A stretch of DNA of 64,000 nucleotides from Halorubrum sp. 48-1-W (GTDB lineage: Archaea; Halobacteriota; Halobacteria; Halobacteriales; Haloferacaceae), in contig NZ_QMIM01000022.1 of the NCBI RefSeq assembly GCF_003287355.1, positions 16,903 to 80,902 on the forward strand, written 5' to 3'. The notes beneath the pieces were generated by a model. That model saw nothing but the letters and a program-made list of their open reading frames with translations. It ran no database searches and had not been told where the DNA came from. The position numbers and the translations under genes are program-made. Positions 1 through 8,548 of this stretch are shown here, one piece after another. Within the stretch, counting starts at the first letter, position 1. Each line of letters begins with the position of its first letter.

Positions 1-51
1 AGCCCGGTCGACGAGACGGGAGCCGGTTCGTCGGATTGGACGGATATCGAG

Positions 52-660
52 CTACCGCCCGAACCGTCGCTGTCTGTCCTGGAAATCGAGGACGGCCCGC
101 AGGTAGTCCCGGCGTCGGAACTCCCGCCAGTTCACGTCGGTGAAGTAGAGCTCGGCGTACACCGACTGCCAGATGGCGAAGTCGGAGAGCCGCTCCGCGC
201 CGGTCTTGATCACGAGATCGGGCTCGGTCGGGAACACCAGTCGGTCCGTGACGGCCGTCTCGTCGATCTCCTCGGGGCGTAGCTCGCCGGCGTCGACGTC
301 GGCAGCGAGGTCGCGGACGGCGGCGGCGAACTCGGCTTTCCCGCCGAGGCCGACGTTCACCCGGATCGGGGCGTCCGCCGACTCGGTGCCGTCCGGGCCG
401 CGGATCGACATCGGACGCGGCGCGTCCAGGTCATGGAACTCCCGCGCGAGCGAGGGGACGACCGCCTCGTCGAGCACCGAGACGGAGACGGTCACGCGCT
501 CGGCGCCGTACTGGAACGCCCAGCCGAGCGCCGCAGTGAGGGTGTCGAACGCGCCGTCCGCGAGCAGGTCGCGCTCGGTGATGACGATCGCGACGTGCTC
601 GGGCGGGTCACCCTCGTGGAGTCGGTGGCGAACGGCGAGGTACGCGTCGTAGAGGCCCAC
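52..660 (-). CDS. cis-prenyltransferase (UppS/DHDDS) family protein lacking the catalytic motif
   Basis: The 202-residue protein belongs to the undecaprenyl/dehydrodolichyl diphosphate synthase family, whose active members build the long polyprenyl carrier lipids used in glycosylation. The C-terminal half is well kept: DLVIKTGAERLSDFAIWQ, then YAELYFTDVNW, and an RRFG tail. The N-terminal catalytic signature, normally close to HVAIIMDGNGRWA, reads HVAIVITERDLL, so the catalytic Asp and the GNGR loop are missing. A GTG at 660 gives the start used (VGLYDAYLA); reading further upstream adds low-complexity sequence without family similarity. It is therefore either a divergent enzyme or the non-catalytic partner of a heteromeric synthase, comparable to NgBR. 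Function is inferred. Confidence 0.8.
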   Translation of the reverse strand: MGLYDAYLAVRHRLHEGDPPEHVAIVITERDLLADGAFDTLTAALGWAFQYGAERVTVSVSVLDEAVVPSLAREFHDLDAPRPMSIRGPDGTESADAPIRVNVGLGGKAEFAAAVRDLAADVDAGELRPEEIDETAVTDRLVFPTEPDLVIKTGAERLSDFAIWQSVYAELYFTDVNWREFRRRDYLRAVLDFQDRQRRFGR

Positions 661-735
661 GATCGTCGATCGCTTTCCGGGGTGTAAAACCCCGCGGACG
701 AGGGGTTTAATCGACCGTCGGTCCAAGGGGGGTTG

Positions 736-1281
736 ATGACCGACAGCTACCGGGGCGTGTTCGGCGCGATCCCGTACGCGATCCGCACCACCGACTCCTG
801 GACGATGCGCGTCTACGGGGTGGTCGGCGCGCTGGCGGCCGCGGCCATCGCGCTCGTCGTCTCGCTCGCGCTCGTCGTCTGGATGGCCGAGACCGCCGGC
901 GTCCCGAGCGGGACGTACCTGTTCACGCGGTCGCTGTACGTGATCCTCGGGTTCGCCGCGGTCGCCCCGCTTCTGGCACCGCTCCTCTTCGTCGCGCGAC
1001 GGCACCGACGGAACCTCCCCGTCGCAGCGGGGTACGACCGGAAACTGGCGTACGCGGGGTTCCTGTTCCTCTCCTCGTTGTACCTCGGCCTGATCGTCAC
1101 CGCTCCCGCGGACCTGCGCGATCCGACCGAGTCCGTGCTGCTCTCGGCGCTGTACGCGCTCCCCCGCCCCGCCGGGGCGCTGTTTCCCGTCGTCACTGCG
1201 GCGGTCGTGTTCTGGACCCACTACCGTCTCCGGAGCGGCGGCGAGGACGGCTCGAAACCCGGAAATGGCTCGACGACCTAG
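736..1281 (+). CDS. conserved haloarchaeal membrane protein
   Basis: I do not recognise a function. The 181-residue product has about four hydrophobic segments: residues near 28-50, 64-86, 105-125 and 140-160. Basic residues between the second and third (RRHRRN) suggest a cytoplasmic loop. The C-terminus is a short polar tail rich in Gly and Ser. An ATG at 736 follows a TTG at 733; the ATG is preferred because it matches the MTDSYRG opening. It is divergent from the cis-prenyltransferase-like gene and is followed after 8 bp by the next gene, so those two probably share a transcript. Confidence 0.7.
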   Translation: MTDSYRGVFGAIPYAIRTTDSWTMRVYGVVGALAAAAIALVVSLALVVWMAETAGVPSGTYLFTRSLYVILGFAAVAPLLAPLLFVARRHRRNLPVAAGYDRKLAYAGFLFLSSLYLGLIVTAPADLRDPTESVLLSALYALPRPAGALFPVVTAAVVFWTHYRLRSGGEDGSKPGNGSTT

Positions 1282-1289
1282 CGGCGATA

Positions 1290-1760
1290 ATGACCGACGA
1301 AAAGGAGGGGACGTTCCTCGTCACCCACGTCGAGGCGGACACCGCGGTGCTCAAGGACGCCCACGACGGCCAGGTCCACACCCTGAGCTCGAACCCCGGG
1401 TTGGCGCTCTTCGACGCCGTCGAGGCGACGGTCGCGCCGGAGCCGCCGATGGAGGTCACCTACCGGGTTGTCGAGGTCGAAGACCGGCGGCCGCTCTCGC
1501 TCGAGCGGAGCGAGGAACCCCCGACGGTCCACGAACGCGAACTCGCCGCCGACCTCCCGACCGGCGAGTTGACCCGGGAACCGCGGGCCGGGATCGGCGA
1601 GATCCACGTGTTGTCCCCGCCGGAGGACGCGACCGAGGAGGCGGCAGTGGACGTGCTCGAGGACCGCGAGGGCACCCTCTCGCGGGCCGCCAAGCTCGGG
1701 GTGAACCGCGTCGAGGTCCGGGCGGAACCGGGCGTGCTCAGCGTGCGGTATCTGCCCTGA
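1290..1760 (+). CDS. DUF5812-like haloarchaeal protein
   Basis: A 156-residue soluble acidic protein that opens GTFLVTHVEADTAVLKDA, a pattern I associate with the haloarchaeal family DUF5812. The N-terminal part looks like a small beta domain, and the C-terminal half (from about residue 95) reads as a compact alpha/beta domain, EIHVLSPPEDATEEAAVDVL, ending in NRVEVRAEPGVLSVRYLP. No catalytic motif is evident. It starts 8 bp after the membrane protein gene and probably lies in the same operon. Function is unknown. Confidence 0.7.
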   Translation: MTDEKEGTFLVTHVEADTAVLKDAHDGQVHTLSSNPGLALFDAVEATVAPEPPMEVTYRVVEVEDRRPLSLERSEEPPTVHERELAADLPTGELTREPRAGIGEIHVLSPPEDATEEAAVDVLEDREGTLSRAAKLGVNRVEVRAEPGVLSVRYLP

Positions 1761-1811
1761 ACTCGGGATCGAGCCGGAGCGTCGTTTTCGAGCGATCCCG
1801 GAGATAAGAAG

Positions 1812-1818
1812 GCTTATT
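1812..1818 (+). promoter_or_regulatory. TATA-like element before secF
   Basis: The A/T-rich run gcttatt lies about 25-31 nt before the secF ATG, in a region that is otherwise GC-rich. This is the spacing expected for a haloarchaeal TATA box with a leaderless or nearly leaderless transcript. It is assigned by position and composition only. Confidence 0.4.
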
Positions 1819-1842
1819 CGGGCTCACGGACGAACCCGTTCC

Positions 1843-2727
1843 ATGACAGCGATCGAGGTACCGGAGGTCGACTACACCGAGTACTCGAACCGCCAGCTCG
1901 TGCTCGTGCCGCTCGCGGTGCTCGTGCTGGCGATCGTCGTGATCGGCGGGTGGTACGCCGTCACGGGCGCGCCGGCGACGCTCGGGCTTGAGTTCACCGG
2001 CGGCGTCGAGCTCCGGATCGCCGACGACGGTAGCGGGGACGTCGAGGAGCGGATCGAGACGACGTTCGACCGCGAACCCGACTCGATCCGCGCGATCCCC
2101 GCGGACGACGTGTACGTCGTGACCTTCCGGGCGGGCGACGACGACCCGGACGGGCTCGCGAGCGACCTGGAAGAACAGGCGGACGCGGCGGACCTCGAGA
2201 CGGAGGCGATAGACCAGGTGTCGGCGAGTTTCGCCACCGACACCGCGCGGACGGCGGTCTTCGGGATCGGGCTCGCGTTCCTCGGGATGAGCGTGCTCGT
2301 GTTCGCGCTGTTCCGGACGTTCGTCCCCTCCATCGCGGTCGTCGCGTCCGCGTTCTCCGACCTGGTCATCCCCGTCGCCGCGATGAACCTGCTCGGCATC
2401 GAGATGACGCTGGGTATCGTCGCGGCCCTCCTCATGATCATCGGGTACAGCGTCGACTCGGACATCCTGTTGAACAACTCCGTGTTGCGCCGAACGGGCG
2501 AGTTCTACGAGTCCGTGAACCGCGCGATGCGGACCGGGGTGACGATGACGGTGACCTCTATCGCCGCGATGGTCGTCATGGCGATCGTCGCGACGGTCTT
2601 CGGGATCGGCCTTCTGCGTGACATCGGGATCATCCTCACGATCGGGCTCTGTGCGGACCTGATGAACACGTACCTGTTGAACGTGGCATTGCTGCGGTGG
2701 TACAAGTTCGAGGGGGTGAAACGCTGA
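1843..2727 (+). CDS. secF: Protein translocase subunit SecF
   Basis: SecF works with SecD as an accessory complex that uses the membrane ion gradient to help proteins leave the SecYE channel. The 294-residue product has a first transmembrane segment near residues 18-38, the periplasmic-type motif LEFTGGVEL, an extracellular P1-like domain of about 80 residues, then five hydrophobic segments. The family motif in the fourth segment is present as AALLMIIGYSVDSDILL. The gene order secF before secD is the usual haloarchaeal one. Its TGA overlaps the secD ATG by one base, so the two are likely translationally coupled. Confidence 0.95.
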   Translation: MTAIEVPEVDYTEYSNRQLVLVPLAVLVLAIVVIGGWYAVTGAPATLGLEFTGGVELRIADDGSGDVEERIETTFDREPDSIRAIPADDVYVVTFRAGDDDPDGLASDLEEQADAADLETEAIDQVSASFATDTARTAVFGIGLAFLGMSVLVFALFRTFVPSIAVVASAFSDLVIPVAAMNLLGIEMTLGIVAALLMIIGYSVDSDILLNNSVLRRTGEFYESVNRAMRTGVTMTVTSIAAMVVMAIVATVFGIGLLRDIGIILTIGLCADLMNTYLLNVALLRWYKFEGVKR

Positions 2728-4337
2728 TGTTCGAACCGATAAAGGAGAACTGGCGGGTGCTGCTCCTCGTCGTGGTCGTGCTCGGTGCGACGGTCGCGCT
2801 CTTCGCCCCGCAGTTCGCCCCCCAGACCGCGCCCGGCGAGTCACAGGGCGACGCGACACAGGGCGTCACGAACCTCCAGTACGGGCTCGACCTGGCCGGC
2901 GGGACGCGGGTCCGAGCGCCGCTTCTCGGCTACACCGCGACGAACGTGGAGTTCGACGGCGAGAACCCGTCGCAGGTCGCGAGCGACGTCGCCGCCGAGT
3001 TGGACGAGACCTCCGCGCGTGACGTCAGCGCGGTCCAAACCACCGAGGAGGGCGGCGAGGTGGAGGTCACGGACTCCTCGGTCAGCGAGGAGGAGTTCCG
3101 CGCTGCGATGGACGCCTCGGGGTACGCCTACGACGGGATCAGAAGCGGCGTGACACAGGAGAGCCGCGACGCGGCCGAGCAGGTCATCCAGGACAAGATC
3201 AACGAGGCGGGGCTCTCCGGCGGGAGCGTCCAGCAGGTCCAGTCGGTCACCGGCGAGTACTTCCTCCTGATCGAGGTGCCCGGACAGGGCCGCCAGGACG
3301 TGATCGACCTCCTCGAGGAGCGCGGGACCGTCCAGATCGCCATCGCGTACCCCGACTCGTCGGCCGAGGACGGGACCGCTGTCGAAGAGAACGTCCTGAT
3401 CCAGGACGACTTCGAGGACATCGGCACCGCGAGCAGGCAAGAGGGCGGTCCGGGGGCGTACGTCCCCGTCTCCGTCGTCAACGAGGCCCCCGAGGGCGAA
3501 CAGTCGCCCGCCCACCGCTTCCAGGACGCGGCCGTCGAGTACGAGGTCGCGAGCGCCTCGGGCGGGGCGCGCTGTGACTACGACATGGACGCCGACGCGC
3601 TCGGCGAGGGCAGCGACTCCTGTCTCCTGCTCGTCGTCGACGGCGAGGTCGTCAACGCGTTCGGGATGGAGGACGGGCTCGCACGCAGCATGGCGGAGGG
3701 GAGCTGGGCCGACAGCGGCAACTTCCGGCTGACGACCACCTCCTTCTCCGACGCGCAGACCATCTCGATCAACCTGCGTGCGGGCGCGCTCCCGGCCGAA
3801 CTCGACATCAGCGGGCAGGGGACGTCGTCGACCATCTCGGCCTCGCAGGGGGAGAACTTCCGGCTCTACTCGGCCATAACCGGCGTCTTCGCCGTGTTCG
3901 CGGTCGCCGGCATGGTGTTCCTCCGCTACCGCGAGCCGAAGGTGGCGCTCCCGATGATCGTCACTGCGCTCGCGGAGGTGTACGCGCTCCTCGGCTTCGC
4001 GGCGCTCGTGGGCTACCCGCTCGAGCTCGCGGTCATCGCCGGCTTCATCGCCGTGGTCGGGACGGGCGTCGACGACCTCGTGATCATCGCCGACGAGGTG
4101 ATGAGCGAGGGCGAGGTCAACTCCCGGACGGTGTTCGACTCGCGGTTCCGCCGGGCGTTCTGGGTGATCGGCGCGGCCGCGGCGACGACTATCGTCGCCA
4201 TGTCGCCGCTGATGGTGTTGAGCCTCGGCGACCTCTCCGGGTTCGCCATCTTCACCATCCTCGGCGTGCTCATCGGCGTGCTGGTCACGCGTCCCGCGTA
4301 CGGCGACATCCTCCGCCGGCTGTTGACGATCCGGTGA
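2727..4337 (+). CDS. secD: Protein translocase subunit SecD
   Basis: The 536-residue partner of SecF. It has an N-terminal membrane segment (WRVLLLVVVVLGATVALF), the conserved YGLDLAGGTRVR motif, a large external domain to about residue 380 with two tandem sub-regions, and a C-terminal bundle of about five membrane segments carrying VVGTGVDDLVIIADEV, the SecD counterpart of the SecF motif. The ATG at 2727 shares its A with the secF stop codon. A start further upstream would run inside secF without similarity. Two Cys in the external domain (near residues 291 and 306) could form a disulfide, which is an inference. Confidence 0.95.
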   Translation: MFEPIKENWRVLLLVVVVLGATVALFAPQFAPQTAPGESQGDATQGVTNLQYGLDLAGGTRVRAPLLGYTATNVEFDGENPSQVASDVAAELDETSARDVSAVQTTEEGGEVEVTDSSVSEEEFRAAMDASGYAYDGIRSGVTQESRDAAEQVIQDKINEAGLSGGSVQQVQSVTGEYFLLIEVPGQGRQDVIDLLEERGTVQIAIAYPDSSAEDGTAVEENVLIQDDFEDIGTASRQEGGPGAYVPVSVVNEAPEGEQSPAHRFQDAAVEYEVASASGGARCDYDMDADALGEGSDSCLLLVVDGEVVNAFGMEDGLARSMAEGSWADSGNFRLTTTSFSDAQTISINLRAGALPAELDISGQGTSSTISASQGENFRLYSAITGVFAVFAVAGMVFLRYREPKVALPMIVTALAEVYALLGFAALVGYPLELAVIAGFIAVVGTGVDDLVIIADEVMSEGEVNSRTVFDSRFRRAFWVIGAAAATTIVAMSPLMVLSLGDLSGFAIFTILGVLIGVLVTRPAYGDILRRLLTIR

Positions 4338-4422
4338 GGAGGGTCCCCGCTCCCGGCACTCGACGGTCCGATCGCTCGGCCCGCCCGCGACGCTTAACCG
4401 CCGTGCGCCGGAAACGGACGCC

Positions 4423-4932
4423 ATGCTCGTCGTCCTCTCCGACACCCACAGCACCGACGACACGAAGCTCCGCGAACGGACCCGCGAGGCGGTCGAGGGT
4501 GCCGACCTCGTCGTCCACGCGGGCGACTTCTATCGTGAACCCGTCCTCGACGAGTTCGAACGGACTGCGGACTCGCTCCGCGCCGTGTTCGGAAACAACG
4601 ACGGGGTGACGATCCGGGACCGACTGCCGGAGGTCCGGACCGTCGAGTTCGGCGGCGTCCGGTTCGCGGTGACACACAAACACCGGAGCGGCGACACCGG
4701 GCTCGTCATGCTCGCTCGCGGCCGCGACGCCGACGCCGTGATCTGCGGACACACCCACCGACCGCGCTTCGACGACTCGACCGCGGTCCCGATCCTGAAC
4801 CCGGGAAGCCACGCCCAGCCGCGGGGGAACCGGCCGGCCCACGCGGAACTCGAGTCGGCGGACGGCGGGCTCGACGGCCGACTCGTCACGCCCGACGGCG
4901 AGGTCTTCGAGCGGTTCCGGATCGAGCGCTAG
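4423..4932 (+). CDS. YfcE/MJ0936-type metallophosphoesterase
   Basis: A 169-residue phosphodiesterase of the small YfcE/MJ0936 class of the calcineurin-like fold. The metal ligands are all visible: SDTH near residue 7, HAGDF, GNND, a lone H in VTHKH, and GHTHRP. These enzymes hydrolyse phosphodiesters with two divalent metals; the physiological substrate is usually unknown and cannot be read from the sequence. The length is typical. A TATA-like gcttaac lies about 25-30 nt before the ATG, so it probably has its own leaderless promoter downstream of secD. Confidence 0.9.
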   Translation: MLVVLSDTHSTDDTKLRERTREAVEGADLVVHAGDFYREPVLDEFERTADSLRAVFGNNDGVTIRDRLPEVRTVEFGGVRFAVTHKHRSGDTGLVMLARGRDADAVICGHTHRPRFDDSTAVPILNPGSHAQPRGNRPAHAELESADGGLDGRLVTPDGEVFERFRIER

Positions 4933-5389
4933 CGACGGAGTCGAGTCCGTATCGGGACGACGTAATCGAGTCCGTATCGGGAGGAAGCGCACACGCGTCC
5001 GTCCCGCGTCTCGACGGAGGGGGGGATCGGTCGGACGGGTGGGGACGGACGGCCGCGACTCCCCGCTTCGGCCCGGTCGGACGGTCGTCGGGGGAACGAC
5101 CGTCGTCTCGGGGGCGTCGACCGCCCGGAAGACGGGGGGTCGTCCGAACGGACGGAGGGCGGGGTGGGTCTCGCTTGCGGGGACCGGGTACCGATCGCGA
5201 TCGGTACTCGGCGGAGGGCCGAAGCGGGGGTCGCATCCGTGTATCGGAGCGGTCTCGTATTATAGGTGTCCGAGACACAAAAACGCGTTTTAGTGACCGA
5301 CGGGATCTCCGAGTTCCCTCCCGTTCCGTCCCGTTCCGGACCGGCCGGCGGGTCGAAACGCCTAACTCGGTTCCGACGGATGTCCGTGT
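4933..5389. other. Intergenic region of 457 bp with a short direct repeat
   Basis: No convincing gene is visible here. Just after the phosphodiesterase stop, the 17-bp string tcgagtccgtatcggga occurs twice about 27 bp apart (near 4940 and 4967). A more A/T-rich patch around 5255-5295, including tattatagg and gcgttttagtg, could hold a promoter for the small gene at 5390, although the distance of about 100 bp is longer than typical. Open frames crossing the region have proline/arginine-rich compositions expected of non-coding GC-rich DNA. Confidence 0.5.
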
Positions 5390-5518
5390 ATGATATCGGT
5401 CGAGCCGCTGTTCGTGCTCGTTTTAGTCGGCCTCCTCGGGCTGTTCTTCTTCGGCTTCCTCCTCGTCCGGCGCACCCTGATGGGACTGCGTGAAGGGTAC
5501 GAGGACGGGCGGCGATAG
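5390..5518 (+). CDS. 42-residue single-span membrane protein
   Basis: A short frame that begins MISVEPLFVLVLVG and ends LREGYEDGRR. It has one strong membrane segment (about residues 6-28, with the run LGLFFFGFLL) followed by a basic/acidic cytoplasmic tail (VRRTLMGLREG). Support comes from the clean hydrophobic pattern and the position: its TAG ends two bases before the ATG of the phosphate permease, so the pair is almost certainly co-translated. Similar mini-proteins occur next to transporters in haloarchaea, but I cannot assign a role. A regulatory or stabilising subunit of the permease is an inference. Confidence 0.7.
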   Translation: MISVEPLFVLVLVGLLGLFFFGFLLVRRTLMGLREGYEDGRR

Positions 5519-5520
5519 CG

Positions 5521-6699
5521 ATGGTCGTCACCACGACGCTCACACTCCTCGTCGCCGGCGCCGCCAGCCTCTTCATGGCGTGGTCCATCGGCGCCGGCTC
5601 CTCGGGATCGACGCCGTTCGCCCCGGCCGTCGGAGCCAACGCCATCTCGGTGATGCGCGCCGGCCTCGTCGTCGGCGTTCTCGGGCTCCTCGGGGCGGTC
5701 CTCCAGGGAGCGAACGTCACAGAGGCGGTCGGCACCGAACTGATCGGCGGGGTCACGCTCACCGCCAGCGCCGCCATCGTCGCGCTCGTCACCGCCGCGG
5801 TGCTCGTCGCCATCGGCGTCTTCGCCGGTTACCCGATCGCGACCGCGTTCACCGTCACGGGCGCGGTCGTCGGCGTCGGCCTCGCGATGGGCGGGGACCC
5901 CGCGTGGCCGAAGTACACCGAGATACTCACGCTGTGGGTGCTCACCCCGTTCGTCGGCGGCGGGATCGCCTACGGCGTCGCCCGGACGCTGATCGGCGAC
6001 CGCCTCCCGGAGCGCGCGCTCACGGCCGCGCTGGCCGGCGTGGTGGGCGTGATCGTCGCCAACGTCGGGTTCGCGTTGCTCGCCCCCGACGGCGAGCAGG
6101 CGTCGATCGCCGAGGCAGTGGGGACCGCGCTCGGCGTTTCCGGCTCCGTCGGCGTCGTCGCCGTGACCGCCGTCGTGGCAGGTATCGTCGCCACCGTGGT
6201 CTACGTGGACGTCGGACGCGACCGTGCGGGCGCACAACGCCGGTTCCTGCTCGCGATGGGTGGGCTCGTGGCGTTCTCGGCCGGCGGCTCGCAGGTCGGC
6301 CTCGCGATCGGGCCGCTCGTGCCGATCTTCTCCGACGTGGGCGTGCCGCTCTGGGCGCTACTGGTCGGCGGGGGCGTCGGCCTGCTCGCCGGGTCGTGGA
6401 CCGGGGCGCCGCGGATGATCAAGGCGATCGCACAGGACTACGCCTCGATGGGGCCGAGACGGTCGATCGCGGCGCTCATCCCGTCGTTCGCCATCGCCCA
6501 GGCCGCGGTCGCGTTCGGGATCCCCGTCTCGTTCAACGAGATCATCGTCTCGGCGATCGTCGGCGCGGGGTACGCCGCCGGCGACGCCGGCGTGAGCCGC
6601 TCGAAGATGGGCTACACCGTGCTCGCGTGGGTCGCGTCGCTCGTCGGGTCGCTGGTGCTCGGGTTCGGCGTCTACTCCGCGGTACGGCTCGTGTTGTGA
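5521..6699 (+). CDS. PiT-family inorganic phosphate transporter
   Basis: A 392-residue, almost entirely hydrophobic permease with about ten membrane segments. The PiT family imports phosphate with a cation (sodium or proton). The N-terminal repeat contains the family motif in the form AVGANAISVMRAG, and the C-terminal repeat has IPVSFNEIIVSAIVGAG, the second copy of the inverted pair. The central polar loop is short. It follows the 42-residue membrane protein by two bases. No PhoU-like regulator is next to it in this window. Confidence 0.85.
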   Translation: MVVTTTLTLLVAGAASLFMAWSIGAGSSGSTPFAPAVGANAISVMRAGLVVGVLGLLGAVLQGANVTEAVGTELIGGVTLTASAAIVALVTAAVLVAIGVFAGYPIATAFTVTGAVVGVGLAMGGDPAWPKYTEILTLWVLTPFVGGGIAYGVARTLIGDRLPERALTAALAGVVGVIVANVGFALLAPDGEQASIAEAVGTALGVSGSVGVVAVTAVVAGIVATVVYVDVGRDRAGAQRRFLLAMGGLVAFSAGGSQVGLAIGPLVPIFSDVGVPLWALLVGGGVGLLAGSWTGAPRMIKAIAQDYASMGPRRSIAALIPSFAIAQAAVAFGIPVSFNEIIVSAIVGAGYAAGDAGVSRSKMGYTVLAWVASLVGSLVLGFGVYSAVRLVL

Positions 6700-6833
6700 G
6701 CACGACGCACTTCGACCGTCTCCCGAACTCCCGAGTCGTCACGCCGCGTCGAACCGTCGACGTGCGCGCCGATCGGAACGTGGCCGAAGTCTCATCGATC
6801 GTACGGCACCGCACCTCACGCCTCCCCAGCCTC

Positions 6834-6868
6834 GTCGGTGGTCCTCCGCTTCGCGTCGGACCACCGAC
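6834..6868. repeat. Stem-loop with 11-bp arms between convergent genes
   Basis: The arms gtcggtggtcc (6834-6844) and ggaccaccgac (6858-6868) are perfect inverted copies around a 13-nt loop. It lies in the 234-bp gap between the convergent phosphate permease and YgfZ-like genes, where it could act in transcript ending or stability. There is no T-tract after it, so a classical archaeal terminator is not supported. Confidence 0.5.
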
Positions 6869-6879
6869 TCCCTCGCGGG

Positions 6880-6907
6880 CTCCGAGCGCCCGGCAGGGCG
6901 CTCGGAG
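6880..6907. repeat. Stem-loop with 12-bp arms
   Basis: The arms ctccgagcgccc and gggcgctcggag are perfect inverted copies around a GGCA tetraloop. It sits 11 bp after the preceding hairpin and 27 bp from the stop of the YgfZ-like gene. The role is unknown; being at the shared 3' end of two convergent genes suggests an RNA-end function. Confidence 0.5.
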
Positions 6908-6933
6908 GCGCGCCGACCGCCCCGGATCGACGC

Positions 6934-8085
6934 TCACTCGTCCGGGTACGTCGGCAACCGTCCGGATCGAGCGCTCCCCTCCACGAACGGGAGGTCGACC
7001 CGGGTCGCGTCCACCTCCGCGCCGTCGACGCGCACGGTGGCCGCCTCCGCGACGGCGTCGAAGTCGACGAGCGCGAACGCGATCGGCTCCTCGAGCGCGG
7101 GGCCGACCGCCGCGCGGGTCACTTCCCCGACCGCTGAGTCGCCCTCGAAGACGGCCGCGCCGGGGCTCGGGAGGCGGTCCGTGACGCCGTCGGGGTCCGC
7201 GTCGCCGTCGACGTCGGCGAGGGCGTCGACGAGGCCGTCGAGGGCGAGCCCGACGAGCCGCCGGCTGGGCCGACCCTGGTTCTCGACGCGGGAGACGACC
7301 TCCTGACCGACGTAACACCCCTTCTCGAAGTCGAGGGCGTTCCGGATCCCGAGGACGTTCGGGATCGTTCCCTCCAGTTCGTGCTCGAAGAGCGGCGTGC
7401 CCGCCTCGAGGCTGAGCGCGTCCCACGTCCGGTAGCCGAACGGGGCGGCGTTGAGCCCGCGGTTGACGAGCGTGTCGAACACGTCGGGGGCGTCGGCAGC
7501 CGTACAGACCACCTCGTACCCCTCCTCGCCGAGCGGCGAGTCGGACGCGATCACGGTGACGCCGGCGTCGACCATCGACCCCCGAACGAACGTCAGCGGC
7601 TCCTCGGGCGCGCCCGGCCCGCCGAGCACCGAGGCGACTTTCTCGGTCGATTTGGGACCGTGGACGCCGAACACCCCGAACTCCTCGGAGACGTCCGCGA
7701 TCGCCACGTCCTGGATGAAGACCTTCCCCGACCAGTCCTCGAGGACGGGAGCCGCGCGCTCGGGGGGAACGAAGACGAGCAGGCGCTCGTCGGCGTTGTA
7801 GACGTACATGTCCGTCTCGATGCCACCCTGCGGGTCACACAACAGCGCGTACACCCCGTGGCCGTCCGTCCCGGGGACGCGGTTGCTGACGGCGTTGTCG
7901 ACGAACTCCACCCGGTCGTCGCCCGTGACCGAGAGCACCCCGTAACCCATCTCTATCGTACCGACGACGTTTCTGACGGCCTTCCCGACGCGGGCGGGCT
8001 TGCCGTAGTGGTCGACGACCTGTCTGCCCCCGCGATCGCGGTAGACCGCACCGTGACCGGCGTGGGCGTCGGAGACGAGCGTCAT
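6934..8085 (-). CDS. YgfZ/GcvT-like folate-binding protein
   Basis: A 383-residue protein of the aminomethyltransferase fold. It carries the YgfZ signature KGCYVGQE near two thirds of its length, which separates it from true glycine-cleavage T protein. YgfZ-type proteins bind tetrahydrofolate and help maintain or repair certain iron-sulfur enzymes. The N-terminal half has the expected GYGVLSVTGDDRVEFVDN opening and the C-terminal half a beta-barrel domain with GEVTRAAVGP. The ATG at 8085 is chosen because the nine residues before it are not part of the family. Haloarchaeal annotations often call it an aminomethyltransferase, so exact chemistry is uncertain. Confidence 0.85.
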   Translation of the reverse strand: MTLVSDAHAGHGAVYRDRGGRQVVDHYGKPARVGKAVRNVVGTIEMGYGVLSVTGDDRVEFVDNAVSNRVPGTDGHGVYALLCDPQGGIETDMYVYNADERLLVFVPPERAAPVLEDWSGKVFIQDVAIADVSEEFGVFGVHGPKSTEKVASVLGGPGAPEEPLTFVRGSMVDAGVTVIASDSPLGEEGYEVVCTAADAPDVFDTLVNRGLNAAPFGYRTWDALSLEAGTPLFEHELEGTIPNVLGIRNALDFEKGCYVGQEVVSRVENQGRPSRRLVGLALDGLVDALADVDGDADPDGVTDRLPSPGAAVFEGDSAVGEVTRAAVGPALEEPIAFALVDFDAVAEAATVRVDGAEVDATRVDLPFVEGSARSGRLPTYPDE

Positions 8086-8153
8086 GGCCGTACCGAGTCG
8101 CGGCACGGTCAAAAGGCCGCGGTTCGTGGGTTCGGGGAAGAGCCGTCGAGCGG

Positions 8154-8453
8154 CTACAGTCCCAGGCGGTTTCGGATGGTCTCGAGGAGCCCACCGGTCG
8201 GTCGCTCCGTGTCGGGATCGGGGTCCGGAACGACCCGGTCGTGCGGATAGACGCGGACGCGGTCGCCGCTCTCGACGGTGATGAGCGAGTCCTCCTTCAG
8301 CGCGGAGAGCGCGTCCTCGACCGCGTCGATGTCGGCGTCGACGGCTGCCCGGAGCTCCAACACCGTCATTCCCTCGTCGCCGCGGTCGACCAGCGCGTCG
8401 AGCAGCGCGACCTGGACGTCGGGTCGGTCGCGGTACTCCGGCTTTGCGGCCAT
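8154..8453 (-). CDS. Winged-helix-like DUF6432 protein
   Basis: A 99-residue protein with a predicted winged-helix fold: helix DVQVALLDALVDR, then GMTVLELRAAVDADIDAVEDALSALKEDSLITVE, which reads as helix-turn-helix plus wing. The C-terminal 25 residues are a short linker and an amphipathic helix. It matches what I know as haloarchaeal family DUF6432. It may bind DNA, but no target is evident. The same-strand YgfZ-like gene begins 68 bp downstream, so co-transcription is possible. Confidence 0.7.
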   Translation of the reverse strand: MAAKPEYRDRPDVQVALLDALVDRGDEGMTVLELRAAVDADIDAVEDALSALKEDSLITVESGDRVRVYPHDRVVPDPDPDTERPTGGLLETIRNRLGL

Positions 8454-8548
8454 ACTCCGGATATGGATCGGACGGGGTTTACCTCTACCGGCGGTACGGG
8501 TCGAGACGACTCACTGACTGCCGGGATTGCGACCGCCTGGCGGCCGAC

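Noticed and set aside
2841..4463. 540-residue minus-strand open frame opposite secD
   Set aside because: secD is firmly identified; the antisense protein has repetitive Arg/Glu/Asp/His composition without domains.
5266..5493. 75-residue open frame upstream of the phosphate permease
   Set aside because: Its composition is low-complexity and it runs across the better 42-residue membrane protein in another frame.
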